Part shown: positions 18,104-27,121 of the stretch, piece after piece
How positions within the stretch are numbered: position 1 is the stretch's first letter
How the letters are laid out: the number at the start of each line of letters is the position of its first letter
Assembly: GCA_046329815.1 (NCBI GenBank)
Contig: JAXLTY010000002.1
Location: 248,001 to 312,000, forward strand
Length of the DNA stretch: 64,000 nucleotides
From: JADJSS01 sp046329815
GTDB taxonomy: Bacteria; Bacteroidota; Bacteroidia; Chitinophagales; JADIYW01
Direction of reading: 5' to 3'
Made by a program: the position numbers and the translations under genes
Notes under the pieces: model-generated
The model's input: only the letters and a program-made list of their open reading frames with translations
Databases searched by the model: none
What the model was told of the DNA's origin: nothing

Positions 18104-18140
18104 ACAATGCGGCGAAGTCGGAGACGTTCGCCGAGCGTGT
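18104..18140. repeat. GC-rich hairpin in the gap upstream of the lipoprotein gene
   Basis: CGGCGAA (18110-18116) and TTCGCCG (18127-18133) pair around a ten-base loop. It stands out from the AT-rich gap; it is not followed by a U-run on either strand. Possibly a dispersed repeat. Confidence 0.55.
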
Positions 18141-18205
18141 GTGATACTACGGTTTTGGTTAAAAAGATAAAAATTTTGTTTTGGTTAAGAAATAATGCGA
18201 GCTAA

Positions 18206-18688
18206 TTATATACTCATTCCAAATAAATGACCTATGTTTTTATATTTATTGCTTGAATCCTTCTTAAACATTTCAATACAATTAGAACCATTTATTGATC
18301 TTTGATTAAAACCACTTTGGTAGACTACTTTTATAAAAACAATAACGTCATCTATTGAAACTATCGGTAAACTAAATTTGAAATGTATCAGCTCTTGATT
18401 TACAATTGTATTTTTGGGCAAAAAGGTTACTTTGTCTACACTAATTAGATCTACATTCCAATCTAATTTTTGATTTTCTTCCAATAAAAATTGTTCTGAA
18501 ATAAATTGTCTTTCTATTTCTGTTCTGGAAATAGATTCCAAAAGTTGATTCTTTTCAAAATTCGTGTAGTTTTCTACTTCAAGTTGGAAGAAAGATGTTT
18601 TCCTATGACTATTTAAAATTTCGATGATGTAGTTATTTAATAATTCATACAAGTCTTCTATGCTGAATGAATTAGTATGTATTTTCAT
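18206..18688 (-). CDS. unknown small protein
   Basis: This 160-residue protein has no signal peptide or membrane helix. It begins MKIHTNSFSIEDLYELLNNY and has a long Glu/Gln-rich part (ENQLLESISRTEIERQFISEQ-like) near residues 50-75, followed by short hydrophobic segments (FSLPIVSIDDVIVFIKVVYQ). The end (YKNIGHLFGMSI) is not known to me. It is directly upstream of smc (28 bases before its stop codon, same strand; order smc then this gene in transcription). Whether it is co-transcribed with smc is unclear. Codon use resembles the neighbours. Confidence 0.62.
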   Translation of the reverse strand: MKIHTNSFSIEDLYELLNNYIIEILNSHRKTSFFQLEVENYTNFEKNQLLESISRTEIERQFISEQFLLEENQKLDWNVDLISVDKVTFLPKNTIVNQELIHFKFSLPIVSIDDVIVFIKVVYQSGFNQRSINGSNCIEMFKKDSSNKYKNIGHLFGMSI

Positions 18689-18716
18689 GAAATGAATTTA
18701 AGTCAATTTATTAAAC

Positions 18717-21700
18717 TTAATTCAAACTGCCAAAGTCAACAGGAACCACACGCGAAATACCTTGCTTCACCATGGTTACACCGTAAATATTATCTACGCT
18801 TGCCATCGTTGATTTGTTGTGCGTTACAATAATGAACTGCGAATTTGCAGAGAATTTGCGGATTGCATCGTTGAACTTTTTGATGTTCGTATCATCCAGC
18901 GGCGCATCAACCTCATCCAGAATACAGAACGGCGCCGGTTTGTATAGATACAAGCCAAACAACAGCGACAAAGCCGTCAGCGTTTTCTCACCACCGGAAA
19001 GCTGGTTGATGCTTTGCGGTCGCTTGCCTTTCGGTTTCGCCACAATATCAATATCAGATTCCAACGGATCTTCCGGATTCACCAATACCAAATCGCAGTT
19101 GTCATCTTCGGTAAACATGCTTCGGAACACCTGAATAAAGTTCTCGCGCACGGCGTTGAATGTTTCAAAGAATTGTCCTTTTGCTGTATTTTCAATTTCC
19201 TGCATGGTTTCCATCAGGTTCAATTTCGCGTCGAGCAAGTCTTGCTTTTGCGTGTTGATAAAATCAAAACGTTCGTGCATTTCGTTGTATGCTTCTTCCG
19301 CCATCGGATTCACTTCGCCGAAGTTTTCAATGCGTCGTTTCACTTTTTCCATTCTGTCCTGCAAATCATCTTTCGGTGTTTCCGGCAACGATAAAGAAGC
19401 TGTAAATTCATCAGCATCAATATGAAATTCGATTGACAAGCGCTCTTTCAATACATTCAGTTTCAGTTTTAATTCGCTCAGCAATTCTTTTTTATTCATG
19501 ATCGTCTGCTCGATCGACTGCTTCATTCTGCTTTTCTCGCGAATATTATCTTCAATCGCAGTGATGCCTTCTTTAACTTTATAGTAATCGGTTTCCTGCG
19601 CCGAAAGTGTCTGCATTTGCTGCTCTTTTTCTTTGTAAGAACCAATCAACTCATTTTCGATCTTCGCAATATTTTCTTTTAAATAATCGATTTCAATCTG
19701 TGATTCTTCAATATCTTTTGTTGCGCTTTCAATACGATTCTTGTTTTCTTCCTGCTGACTTTGTTTGTAAGCAAATGTCTGTTGATTCGATTTTAATTTA
19801 TTTTCCTGTTGAATAAATTTGATGTTCGCCTGGTTGAAGGTTTGTGAAAACTGGTTGTACAATTCATTCGCGCGACGGAAATCATTTTCTAAATTATCCA
19901 AAGCGGTTTTGTGTTCGTGTGTGGTTTGAATATGCGTAGCTAACTCTGTTTTTAACGGCGCAATTTGTCCGAGCAACTGCTCGATCTGATCCTGAATTTG
20001 CTGTGCCTGCGATGTAATTTTGCCAACCGCATTTTCTTCGCTTTCAATTTTAGAACGCAACGCCACCAATTCTTTTTCTACATTCTGCAAATCACGGTTT
20101 TCGCGCTCAATTACATTTCTGTAAGAGTTTGCTTTTAGATGTTGCAGTTCGTTATAGGTTTCCTGCGTTACTTTTTTCAAGTCAACCACTTCCGTTTCCA
20201 ACGCTTTGATTTCTTTTTCCAGAATCTCTAAATTCTTCAAACGACCTAAACGCTTGCCTTCAAATAAACCAACAGCGCCACCGGAAATCTGCTTGTCGGA
20301 TTTTAGCAAATGACCGGAATTAGAAATAATAAAAATATCTTTTTTGTCAGCAAGCTGATTGAAAATCTGGTTCACATCAACAGCTTCATCAGCGATATAA
20401 ATGCCTTGCAGCAAATAGGCAAGAAGCGGTTTGAATTTCTCGTCAACCTGTACCACATCTAAAGCAGAAACTGTATTTGCTACCTTTCTGGTTTCCTGAT
20501 TTTTTAAATTATTGAAATAATTCAATACTAAGAAACTTGCTTTACCAACAGCACTTTGCGCCAATACATCGATGGCGTTCAACGCTTCGTTTTCTGTATC
20601 CACCACAAAATTATTCAAGTATGGCTGTAAGATGCTTTCAATCGCAACGCGATATTTTTCTTCCGAATAAATAATGTCGGAAAGCAACGGTGTGTCTTTC
20701 AGCCAGTTTACGTTCTTCTTCAAAAATTTGATCGATTCAGGAAAACCTTCCAGGTTATCGATCATGTTTTTTGTCAGCTTGAACTCATTGTTTTTCGCAT
20801 CAAGGATTCTGTTCTTATTGGTCAATTCTTGTCGAAGTGTTTCGTTCTTTTCTTCCAAAGATTTGATCTTCTCTAAATTTTCTTCTTCTTTTTTCACCAA
20901 ATCATCTACCAATAATTTCTGATTATTGATACGTGATTCGGTTTGCGTGATGTTTGCTTTCAAATCTTCCAATGTTTTCAAACGCTCATCGTTTTCAAAC
21001 ATCGATTTTTGAGCGCTGCTCAATAATGCTTCGTGCTGTGATTCTTTTACGGCAATCAATTTTTCAGTTTCCGTAATTTTGTTAGCGCTTTCTGTGTGCT
21101 TATGTCGTGCTTCGTCTAAGTTGTTTCTGAATTCTAAATTGGTATTACGTTGTTCTTCGAGTTTCAATTTTGCATCATCGAATTCCAACCGAACAATTTC
21201 CAAGTTGTGTTCGTCTTCTTCGTTCATTTTTTGCAAATGCGCCATTTCGTTGGTCAAGCTTTCCACAACATTCGTAGCATTCGTGATTTGCTGCTGCAAT
21301 TGTTTAATCTTGTCTTTTAAGAATGTTGCTTTTTGCTCATCGATTTTTTTCTGGCTTTCTTTTTCCTGCAATTCAGACAAGAAAACATTCAGTTGTTTTT
21401 GCTGGTCAGAAAGTGATTTCTCTTTATCTAAAACCGCTAACTTTTCTTTTTCTAAACTCGATTCCAATAATTCGATCTGCGTGTTGGCCTCTAAACGATT
21501 GTCTTCCAATTCTTCGATTTCTTTATTCGACAACGTAAAACTTTCGTTGATGCCGTGCATTTCATATTTCGATAAATCGATAGAAATGACTTTGTATTCT
21601 TCTTTGTAGTTTTTGTACTGGCGCGCCTTTTTAGCTTGAGATTCCAACGCTTTTAAGTTCTTATCGATCTCGAATAATAAATCTTCCACGCGGCTCAAAT

Positions 21701-22259
21701 CGGCTTCGGTTGCCGTTAGTTTTGCAAGCGTTTCTTTTTTTCTGGTTTTGTATTTAGAAACACCTGCTGCCTGTTCGATCAAGGTTCGGCGCGCGTTATC
21801 TACGTTATTCAAGATCTGGTCGATCATTTTTAACTCAATGATCGCATAGGAATCGGTAGAAATTCCGGTGTCCATGAACAAATCCTTGATGTCTTTCAAA
21901 CGGCACGAAACACCGTTCAGTTTGTAGCTGCTGTCGCCGTCGCGCTCAACCATACGCGTAATCGTTACGCTTTGGAATTCGGTAGGCAAGAGGTTGCGCG
22001 TGTTGTCCAGCGTGAGTGAAACTTCCGCAATGTTGGCTGCCGCTTTGTCTTTCGAGCCGTTGAAAATCATGTTATCCATTTTTTCCAAGCGCAGCGCTTT
22101 TGTTTTTTGTTCGCCTAAAACCCAGCGAATCGCATCAACCACATTCGACTTTCCGCAACCATTCGGTCCGACAATTCCTGTAATGTTGTTTTCAAAATTA
22201 ATCTGAGTTTTGTCTGCAAAACTCTTGAATCCTTTAATGTCCAAACTTCTCAATCGCAT
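18717..22259 (-). CDS. smc: chromosome segregation protein SMC
   Basis: The 1180-residue protein has the full SMC plan. N-terminal Walker A GIVGPNGCGKSNVVDAIRW and QGEQ-type Q-loop follow LRSLDIKGFKSFADKT. Long coiled coils flank a hinge near residues 515-680 (PLLSDIIYSEEKYRVAIESI, LVLNYFNNLKNQETRK). The C-terminal part has the signature motif INQLSGGEKTLTALSLLFGL and Walker B FCILDEVDAPLDD. SMC forms the condensin-like complex that organises and segregates the chromosome; no ScpA or ScpB gene is in the window. The length is normal for bacteria. The gene is monocistronic or followed by the unknown 160-residue protein. Confidence 0.97.
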   Translation of the reverse strand: MRLRSLDIKGFKSFADKTQINFENNITGIVGPNGCGKSNVVDAIRWVLGEQKTKALRLEKMDNMIFNGSKDKAAANIAEVSLTLDNTRNLLPTEFQSVTITRMVERDGDSSYKLNGVSCRLKDIKDLFMDTGISTDSYAIIELKMIDQILNNVDNARRTLIEQAAGVSKYKTRKKETLAKLTATEADLSRVEDLLFEIDKNLKALESQAKKARQYKNYKEEYKVISIDLSKYEMHGINESFTLSNKEIEELEDNRLEANTQIELLESSLEKEKLAVLDKEKSLSDQQKQLNVFLSELQEKESQKKIDEQKATFLKDKIKQLQQQITNATNVVESLTNEMAHLQKMNEEDEHNLEIVRLEFDDAKLKLEEQRNTNLEFRNNLDEARHKHTESANKITETEKLIAVKESQHEALLSSAQKSMFENDERLKTLEDLKANITQTESRINNQKLLVDDLVKKEEENLEKIKSLEEKNETLRQELTNKNRILDAKNNEFKLTKNMIDNLEGFPESIKFLKKNVNWLKDTPLLSDIIYSEEKYRVAIESILQPYLNNFVVDTENEALNAIDVLAQSAVGKASFLVLNYFNNLKNQETRKVANTVSALDVVQVDEKFKPLLAYLLQGIYIADEAVDVNQIFNQLADKKDIFIISNSGHLLKSDKQISGGAVGLFEGKRLGRLKNLEILEKEIKALETEVVDLKKVTQETYNELQHLKANSYRNVIERENRDLQNVEKELVALRSKIESEENAVGKITSQAQQIQDQIEQLLGQIAPLKTELATHIQTTHEHKTALDNLENDFRRANELYNQFSQTFNQANIKFIQQENKLKSNQQTFAYKQSQQEENKNRIESATKDIEESQIEIDYLKENIAKIENELIGSYKEKEQQMQTLSAQETDYYKVKEGITAIEDNIREKSRMKQSIEQTIMNKKELLSELKLKLNVLKERLSIEFHIDADEFTASLSLPETPKDDLQDRMEKVKRRIENFGEVNPMAEEAYNEMHERFDFINTQKQDLLDAKLNLMETMQEIENTAKGQFFETFNAVRENFIQVFRSMFTEDDNCDLVLVNPEDPLESDIDIVAKPKGKRPQSINQLSGGEKTLTALSLLFGLYLYKPAPFCILDEVDAPLDDTNIKKFNDAIRKFSANSQFIIVTHNKSTMASVDNIYGVTMVKQGISRVVPVDFGSLN

Positions 22260-22328
22260 AATGGCAAATTTACCGAAATCGTGGAACTGATTTTTTAATT
22301 TAATGGTTTAGTTATTGACAATTTTTAC

Positions 22329-22336
22329 TATTTTTG
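22329..22336 (+). promoter_or_regulatory. possible -7 box directly at the gene start
   Basis: TATTTTTG fits TAnnTTTG and ends five bases before the ATG at 22342. If used, the mRNA would be nearly leaderless. A TTG-like element lies upstream (22315-22317), but spacing is short. Tentative. Confidence 0.35.
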
Positions 22337-22341
22337 AAGAT

Positions 22342-22938
22342 ATGCAGTGGATAATATTTGGCGGAATAATTTTGTATTACTTATACAGCGCTTACCAGAA
22401 TGAGCAGAAAAAGAATGCAACTCAGAATAAAAACTTAAAGATTCCTGCTAAATCGACTGAAAGTCAGTTGAATAAGGAAAAAACGTTCCAAGATATATTG
22501 AAAGAAATTGAAGATGCAATGCAAGGAAAAACCATGCAGCAGCCGATAGAGATCAATAAGCCATACAGAAAAGATACTCAGAAAAAACAGGTCATTTATC
22601 AGCCGAAGCTAGATGAAGACAGCATCGAGAACCAGCAAGTGGTAGTAGAAAGTGTAGAAAGTGTTGATTATAAACCACAAACGACCGGTTATGTTGACAA
22701 TTACGTTAATAATTATAAAGACGATTATGTTGACAATTATGTGAATCTGCAGGATAAAGTGGATATGGCTAAGAACAAAGATGCAGAAGGCGGCAACATT
22801 CGTATTGCACAGGTAAATGTAGAAGATTACAATCCGTTGAAAAAAGATAAGAAGCCAAAATTTATCAATCTGAACGGCAAAAAATTATCACCGCGCGATT
22901 TGTTTTTAGCCAATATGATTTTGGAGAAAAAGGTGTAG
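22342..22938 (+). CDS. unknown single-helix membrane protein
   Basis: A 198-residue protein starting at the ATG at 22342; a longer reading from a TTG at 22315 adds nine residues of low plausibility. It begins with a membrane helix (MQWIIFGGIILYYLYSAYQ), then a hydrophilic Lys/Gln/Glu-rich part with Asn/Tyr/Asp motifs (DNYVNNYKDDYVDNYVNL), and ends with PLKKDKKPKFINLNGKKLSP and DLFLANMILEKKV. The last segment resembles a short conserved tail seen in Bacteroidota single-pass proteins. A TATTTTTG box at 22329-22336 lies only five bases before this ATG. Its gene diverges from smc. Function unknown. Confidence 0.7.
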   Translation: MQWIIFGGIILYYLYSAYQNEQKKNATQNKNLKIPAKSTESQLNKEKTFQDILKEIEDAMQGKTMQQPIEINKPYRKDTQKKQVIYQPKLDEDSIENQQVVVESVESVDYKPQTTGYVDNYVNNYKDDYVDNYVNLQDKVDMAKNKDAEGGNIRIAQVNVEDYNPLKKDKKPKFINLNGKKLSPRDLFLANMILEKKV

Positions 22939-22959
22939 TTTTATCGTTTAAATCATAAT

Positions 22960-23748
22960 ATGTATATTAAAATAACAGAGATAAAAGATGCTTTGGAGGC
23001 ATCTTATATCCGATCAATTCTAGACGAAGAAAATATTCCTTATACAATCACTGAATTTTCTGACAGTGCATATATCGGCTTGAATGAAGCCAAATATGGT
23101 TTTGGTATTTTAGAAGCGCCTGATGAATTTAAGGCACAAATTTTAGCATTAGTAAAAACAAAAAATACTGATAGTAATAGTTTTAACGAAACAGAAGAAG
23201 AGAAGATTAAACCCAAATTAGAGATGTCTAACGTGTTGACTGTGTTATTTTTCGGAACAACGGTTTTATTTTTATTACTTTATCTGAATGCAAAAAAACG
23301 CTTTACACATATTACAGACCACAAAAATACCCATGTTGACTGGGTCTTTGATAACACCACCATGCTTACAAAATGGAACAAAGGCGATGTATTAAAGTGT
23401 AGTTATATTGATGCAAATTTTGATCATAACTTTGAAAAATTTTCTGTATTTGATTTGGATGGTGATTTAATAGAAGAAGCAACTGATAAAAATGAAGATG
23501 GAATTTTTGAAAAGAAAATCACATATAACAAAAAAGGAGAAAATACAGAGTCTTACTTCGATTTTAATAACGATTTGCGAAACGAAAAAGTAAAATCAGT
23601 TATTAAAGACAAATTATCTATAACATTTGAGGATGAAAATTATGATGGTGAATTTGATACTGTAACATTCTTTAATTTAAAAGATTCAATTGTTAAAACA
23701 ATTCCTTACAGTGAATATTTAAATAGAATTGTAGAAATAGCTAAATAA
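22960..23748 (+). CDS. DUF2007-like membrane protein with acidic repeat domain
   Basis: The 262-residue protein has an N-terminal domain (residues 1-67) with YIKITEIKDALEASYIRSIL, a DUF2007-type ferredoxin-like pattern, a linker, and one transmembrane helix near residues 90-112 (VLTVLFFGTTVLFLLLYLNA). The C-terminal 140 residues hold repeated Asp/Asn/Glu motifs (FDLDGDLIEEATDKNEDGIF, DFNNDLRNEKV, DENYDGEFDTVTFFN) that resemble calcium-binding loops of EF-hand or thrombospondin type 3 kind. It follows the 198-residue protein gene by 21 bases. Function unknown; a metal-sensing or scaffold role is speculation. Confidence 0.7.
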   Translation: MYIKITEIKDALEASYIRSILDEENIPYTITEFSDSAYIGLNEAKYGFGILEAPDEFKAQILALVKTKNTDSNSFNETEEEKIKPKLEMSNVLTVLFFGTTVLFLLLYLNAKKRFTHITDHKNTHVDWVFDNTTMLTKWNKGDVLKCSYIDANFDHNFEKFSVFDLDGDLIEEATDKNEDGIFEKKITYNKKGENTESYFDFNNDLRNEKVKSVIKDKLSITFEDENYDGEFDTVTFFNLKDSIVKTIPYSEYLNRIVEIAK

Positions 23749-23765
23749 TAGTATTTTATATTTCC

Positions 23766-23868
23766 AGCGAAAACTGCGGATAGAGCAGCGAAAACGTTGG
23801 ATAAAGCAGCGAGCTGTCAGGATGTCATAAACAAAACACAGGAGTATTTAGCGAAAACAGCGGACAGC
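23766..23868. repeat. imperfect 21-base tandem repeat with a further copy
   Basis: Two adjacent 21-base units (23766-23786 and 23787-23807) begin AGCGAAAAC and agree in 17 of 21 positions; a third partial copy is at 23850-23868. They fill the gap before tRNA-Arg. No coding signal is seen. Confidence 0.6.
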
Positions 23869-23905
23869 GTTTAGAGAACACTTTGGGGAAATAACAAAAA
23901 AAGTG

Positions 23906-23979
23906 TGACCACGGAAGGATTCGAACCCTCAACCATCAGAGCCGAAATCTGATATTCTATCCAGTTGAACTACGTAGCC
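23906..23979 (-). tRNA. tRNA-Arg (anticodon TCG)
   Basis: Read on the minus strand, 74 bases fold into a full cloverleaf: acceptor GGCTACG/CGTGGTC with two G-U pairs, D-arm GTTC/GAAT, anticodon stem TCAGA/TCTGA with loop TTTCGGC (anticodon TCG, decoding CGA), T-arm GAGGG/CCTTC with TTCGAAT loop, discriminator A. CCA is not encoded, as usual in Bacteroidota. Confidence 0.93.
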
Positions 23980-23986
23980 ATGAATA

Positions 23987-24020
23987 AGTCGTAAGTCATA
24001 AGTAATGAGTCGTAAGTCTT
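23987..24020. repeat. dispersed GACTCAC/GACTTAC tract, copy 3 (reverse)
   Basis: AGTCGTAAGTCATAAGTAAT followed by GAGTCGTAAGTCTT is the reverse complement of the same repeat found at 8612-8642 and 16371-16407. It lies beside tRNA-Arg. Confidence 0.72.
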
Positions 24021-24134
24021 ATTCTCAGGTTGCAAAAGTAAGCTCAATTTTTTGATAATAAAAATCAAATCTTAATTTTGGATGGAAGAATTAAATTGTA
24101 AATCGTAAATTGTCCATCGTAAAATAATAATAAA

Positions 24135-24671
24135 ATGGCTATTCGAAAAGTATCTGAAACACTGAATATACAAACTGAGTTAATTATGCCTGCGCATACC
24201 AATCCGATTGGCAACCTCATGGGCGGTCACCTGCTTTCATGGATGGATGTTTGCGCCGGAATTTCTGCCATTAAACATATCGGCGGTATATCTGTGACGG
24301 CGAGTTTGGACAATGTATCGTTCAATTTACCGATAAAAATGGGCGACATTGTGATTTTGAAATCGTTTGTGACGCGTGCGTTCACGACTTCGATGGAAGT
24401 GATCTGCGAAGTGTATATCAAAAACATTAAAACACAAGAAGAAATAAAAAGCCACGAAGCTTTCTTTACGTTTGTTGGTATCGATTTTTCTCAGAAACCG
24501 ATAAAAGCAGAACCTGTAGAACCGGAAACCGAACGTGAAAAAGAATTGTATGAAGATGCATTGCACCGCAGAGAATTACGCTTGGTAAATGCCGGAAAAA
24601 TGAGCTTAAAAGATGCTGTTTATCTTCGTAAAGAATATTTTACAGATGATGACGGTGTTAATGTGATATGA
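24135..24671 (+). CDS. acyl-CoA thioesterase, hotdog fold
   Basis: The 178-residue protein is a single-domain hotdog thioesterase of the YciA/BFIT type, hydrolysing acyl-CoA to free fatty acid and CoA. It shows the pattern MPAHTNPIGNLMGGHLLSWM with the Asn and the Gly-Gly-X-hydrophobic loop, then DVCAGISAIKHIGGISVTAS and FLPIKMGDIV-like strands, and KSFVTRAFTTSMEVICEVYI. The C-terminal Glu-rich tail (PVEPETEREKELYEDAL) is longer than in the minimal family. It diverges from the methyltransferase by convergent ends; a short dispersed repeat separates them. Confidence 0.88.
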   Translation: MAIRKVSETLNIQTELIMPAHTNPIGNLMGGHLLSWMDVCAGISAIKHIGGISVTASLDNVSFNLPIKMGDIVILKSFVTRAFTTSMEVICEVYIKNIKTQEEIKSHEAFFTFVGIDFSQKPIKAEPVEPETEREKELYEDALHRRELRLVNAGKMSLKDAVYLRKEYFTDDDGVNVI

Positions 24672-24693
24672 CTTCGACAAGCTCAGTCTGACA

Positions 24694-25485
24694 TTAGTAG
24701 CTGATCTGCATGTGTTCTTTTTGGCGGAATTCTTTGCGCAGAAAAACCATACCCATTTCAAATAAATCAATCGTTAATTTTACCTGTTCGTGGTTTTTTA
24801 CAAATTCCCATGCTTCCTGCATTTCTTCGCTCCAGTGAATATCATCAAATACTAAAATAGTATCGTTGTGGCAAAACGGTAAAACCGTATTGAAGTAGTC
24901 TATAGTAGGTACTTCGCGATGGTTTCCGTCAATAAATACCAAATCAAATTTTCCTACTTTCTGGCAAACTTTTATGAGTTCATCATCAAAATTACCAACG
25001 GTTAAATCGATATTTTTTAAACCTAATTTATCGAAGTTTTCCTGCGCTACATCAGCGATGTTCCTGCAACCTTCAATCGTATATACTTTTGTATTTGAAT
25101 GCGCTGACGCCAGGTAAGCAGTAGTAATTCCGAGCGAAGTGCCTAATTCTAAAATCGTATTGAGTTTAAAATGACGAATCAGCATAAACAGCAGATGTCC
25201 GTATTTTTCTTTCTTTACACTTTTACGAACGATGCTGCTTACTTTTCTTTTATTCGTCTTGTTGAATGCTTTTGTGCCGGCGCCCAAATCATTAACTTCA
25301 ATAATACGAGTATCATTTTTTAAAGCATCTCTGAGATTTTCAATGTGTTTATAATCTTTATATTCTGCTTCTTTCTCAAAAACCTCTGTAACCATTTTAT
25401 ACACAAACGGCGAATGGATCTTGTATTTAGTAATAGAAGATAAGGTGTAATAGATATATTCTGAAAGTTGGAATAGCTTGCTCAT
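24694..25485 (-). CDS. class I SAM-dependent methyltransferase
   Basis: The 263-residue protein is read from the ATG at 25485; a longer frame from 25536 would begin inside the terminator hairpin of the upstream gene. The Rossmann core shows ILELGTSLGITTAYLA (SAM-binding motif I), KVYTIEGCRNIADVAQ (motif II), FDLVFIDGNHREVPTIDYF and DTILVFDDIHWSEEMQEAW, which resemble the O-methyltransferase (methyltransf_24) family. The early part (KYKIHSPFVYKMV) is typical of Bacteroidota members. The substrate is unknown. It is downstream of an unrelated lipoprotein gene and separated from it by a terminator. Confidence 0.85.
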   Translation of the reverse strand: MSKLFQLSEYIYYTLSSITKYKIHSPFVYKMVTEVFEKEAEYKDYKHIENLRDALKNDTRIIEVNDLGAGTKAFNKTNKRKVSSIVRKSVKKEKYGHLLFMLIRHFKLNTILELGTSLGITTAYLASAHSNTKVYTIEGCRNIADVAQENFDKLGLKNIDLTVGNFDDELIKVCQKVGKFDLVFIDGNHREVPTIDYFNTVLPFCHNDTILVFDDIHWSEEMQEAWEFVKNHEQVKLTIDLFEMGMVFLRKEFRQKEHMQISY

Positions 25486-25517
25486 TGCGATAAATATAGC
25501 AATTCCGTATAAAATAA

Positions 25518-25544
25518 AAAAACCGAAGCTATACACTTCGGTTT
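25518..25544 (-). terminator. rho-independent terminator of the lipoprotein gene
   Basis: AACCGAAG (25521-25528) and CTTCGGTT (25536-25543) form an 8-bp stem with a 7-base loop; on the minus strand it is followed by a T-rich run. It lies 21 bases after the lipoprotein stop at 25565. Confidence 0.85.
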
Positions 25545-25564
25545 ATAACGTTAAACAATTAAAA

Positions 25565-26368
25565 CTACTGTATTTTCACGTTTTTAACATAAGCTGCTAA
25601 TTTGATGAAAGCATAGTTTTTGCTGTTGATGTTTTGAATAGTATATCTGTAAGGTAATACTTCCAAATAAGCGATACCGTTAGAACCTGTTGTAGTTAAT
25701 GGTGATAAATCAGATGCGCTGAATGTAACGCTTGTTGCAGCGCCGCCAACGCGTTTGATAACCGTACCAGATGAAGAACTGCTTCCGCTGATAATTGCAA
25801 CCGCGATAGAGTCTGCATTACTGGATGCAACATTTACTGTTAAACCGGCAGATTTTGTAATTGTTTCAGGCAAACTTGCCGAATTTCCATAACTTGGAAA
25901 CGTAGCTGTGTAGTTGTATGTGAACGCAGTAACACTTGATGAACCGGCAACACTCCAGTTGCTACCTGAACTGAAACCTAAATCTACATCGCCAGGACTT
26001 GTAGCAGAGAAACCATCAGTGTAATATGCATTATTAGATGCTTTGGTTAAATTATGACTGTTTACACCAACTGTTCCTGCATCTAAAAGATCAGAAGTAG
26101 AAGCGCCGTAAAAAACTGCGGTTGCGGTTTCTAATTTAATATCGATTGTCGGAAGCGGAACAGGCGATGGTGTCGGTAAAAATTTATTCGGATCGAAAGC
26201 AAAGAATGTTCTTAAACTTACTAAACCGCCACCGGTCGCTTCTGCAGGAATTGAAGTAGTTGGAAGCGGTGGAACAGCAGGCGTTGTGTTTGTGTTGGTT
26301 GAATCTTTTTTGCAACTTACAGCAAGAAGTACGATTGCTACTGCGAATAAAAACGATAATTTTTTCAT
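25565..26368 (-). CDS. unknown lipoprotein with Thr/Pro-rich spacer
   Basis: The 267-residue protein begins MKKLSFLFAVAIVLLAVSCK, a lipobox with Cys19, then Thr/Asn/Pro-rich spacer (NTTPAVPPLPTTSIP). The mature part is rich in Ser, Thr, Gly and Ala with alternating beta strands (TAVFYGASTSDLLDAGTVGV, VDLGFSSGSNWSVAGSSSV, SIAVAIISGSSSSSGTVIKR) and ends YAFIKLAAYVKNVKIQ. It is presumably on the periplasmic or outer surface. I recognise no family; it resembles small secreted beta-sandwich lipoproteins. It stands alone with a good terminator. Confidence 0.72.
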   Translation of the reverse strand: MKKLSFLFAVAIVLLAVSCKKDSTNTNTTPAVPPLPTTSIPAEATGGGLVSLRTFFAFDPNKFLPTPSPVPLPTIDIKLETATAVFYGASTSDLLDAGTVGVNSHNLTKASNNAYYTDGFSATSPGDVDLGFSSGSNWSVAGSSSVTAFTYNYTATFPSYGNSASLPETITKSAGLTVNVASSNADSIAVAIISGSSSSSGTVIKRVGGAATSVTFSASDLSPLTTTGSNGIAYLEVLPYRYTIQNINSKNYAFIKLAAYVKNVKIQ

Positions 26369-26478
26369 GTGCTTATATTTTTTATTAATGATACAGACAA
26401 AGTTGTTTTAAACACTAAAAAAATACAATACACATTGAATGGTATTATTAGTAAGTGGCAGCACTTAGTTGTTTTCGG

Positions 26479-27117
26479 TTAAATGAGTTTATTGTCCATT
26501 GCGTATTTCAGCAAACCAATCATAGTTTTAAAATTCATTTTGCGCATCATGTTCTTGCGATGCGTTTCAACGGTTCGTTCACTGATGAATAAGATACTGC
26601 CTATTTCGGCGTTGTTGTGTTCCTGCGCAATGAGTTTTAATATTTCAATTTCCCGTTCTGTGAGATTGATCTTTTCTTCCGGTTTTTTCTCTTTTTCTTT
26701 GGATGATTTAACCATTTCTTCCGTTACATCATCACTGAAATGCATTTTTCCGGAAGCTACTTTTTCAATGGCTTCGAGCAGTTCTTCATTGCCTGCATTC
26801 TTTAATACATAACCGGAAATGCCTGCGTCTAACATTCGATTGATGTTCGCAATATCACCGGACATAGAAACTGCAATTACTTTGATTTCAGTATTGATTT
26901 TTTTGATTTCTCTGGTCAATTCATAGCCATCAATTTCGGGCATGCTGATATCGGTTAAAACCAGGTCGATATCCAAGCCGGAAATTTCGTCAAGAAGTTT
27001 GTTGCCGTTGGTATAGGTTTTTACAATTTGAATATTCCTGAAATTCGATAAAATCGCTTTCAAACCATCAATTAACATCTGATGATCATCAACTAATACT
27101 ATTCGAATTTTATTCAT
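26479..27117 (-). CDS. NarL/LuxR-family response regulator
   Basis: The 212-residue protein has an N-terminal receiver domain with the acidic pair Asp10-Asp11, phospho-acceptor Asp56 in VLTDISMPEIDGY, and Lys in VLKNAGNEELL. The C-terminal LuxR-type helix-turn-helix (LTEREIEILKLIAQEHNNAE, ISERTVETHRKNMMRKM) binds DNA. It follows the histidine kinase after four bases; the two form a two-component system. The output genes cannot be named. The codon usage and placement fit other single-operon systems in Bacteroidota. Confidence 0.93.
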   Translation of the reverse strand: MNKIRIVLVDDHQMLIDGLKAILSNFRNIQIVKTYTNGNKLLDEISGLDIDLVLTDISMPEIDGYELTREIKKINTEIKVIAVSMSGDIANINRMLDAGISGYVLKNAGNEELLEAIEKVASGKMHFSDDVTEEMVKSSKEKEKKPEEKINLTEREIEILKLIAQEHNNAEIGSILFISERTVETHRKNMMRKMNFKTMIGLLKYAMDNKLI

Positions 27118-27121
27118 GCGG

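Noticed and set aside
23766..24020. CRISPR-like array or attachment site near tRNA-Arg
   Set aside because: The repeats are adjacent without unique spacers, only two or three copies exist, and no cas or integrase gene is nearby.
25486..25536. Longer start of the methyltransferase gene
   Set aside because: The extra residues would begin in the terminator hairpin of the upstream lipoprotein gene; the family N-terminus starts at 25485.
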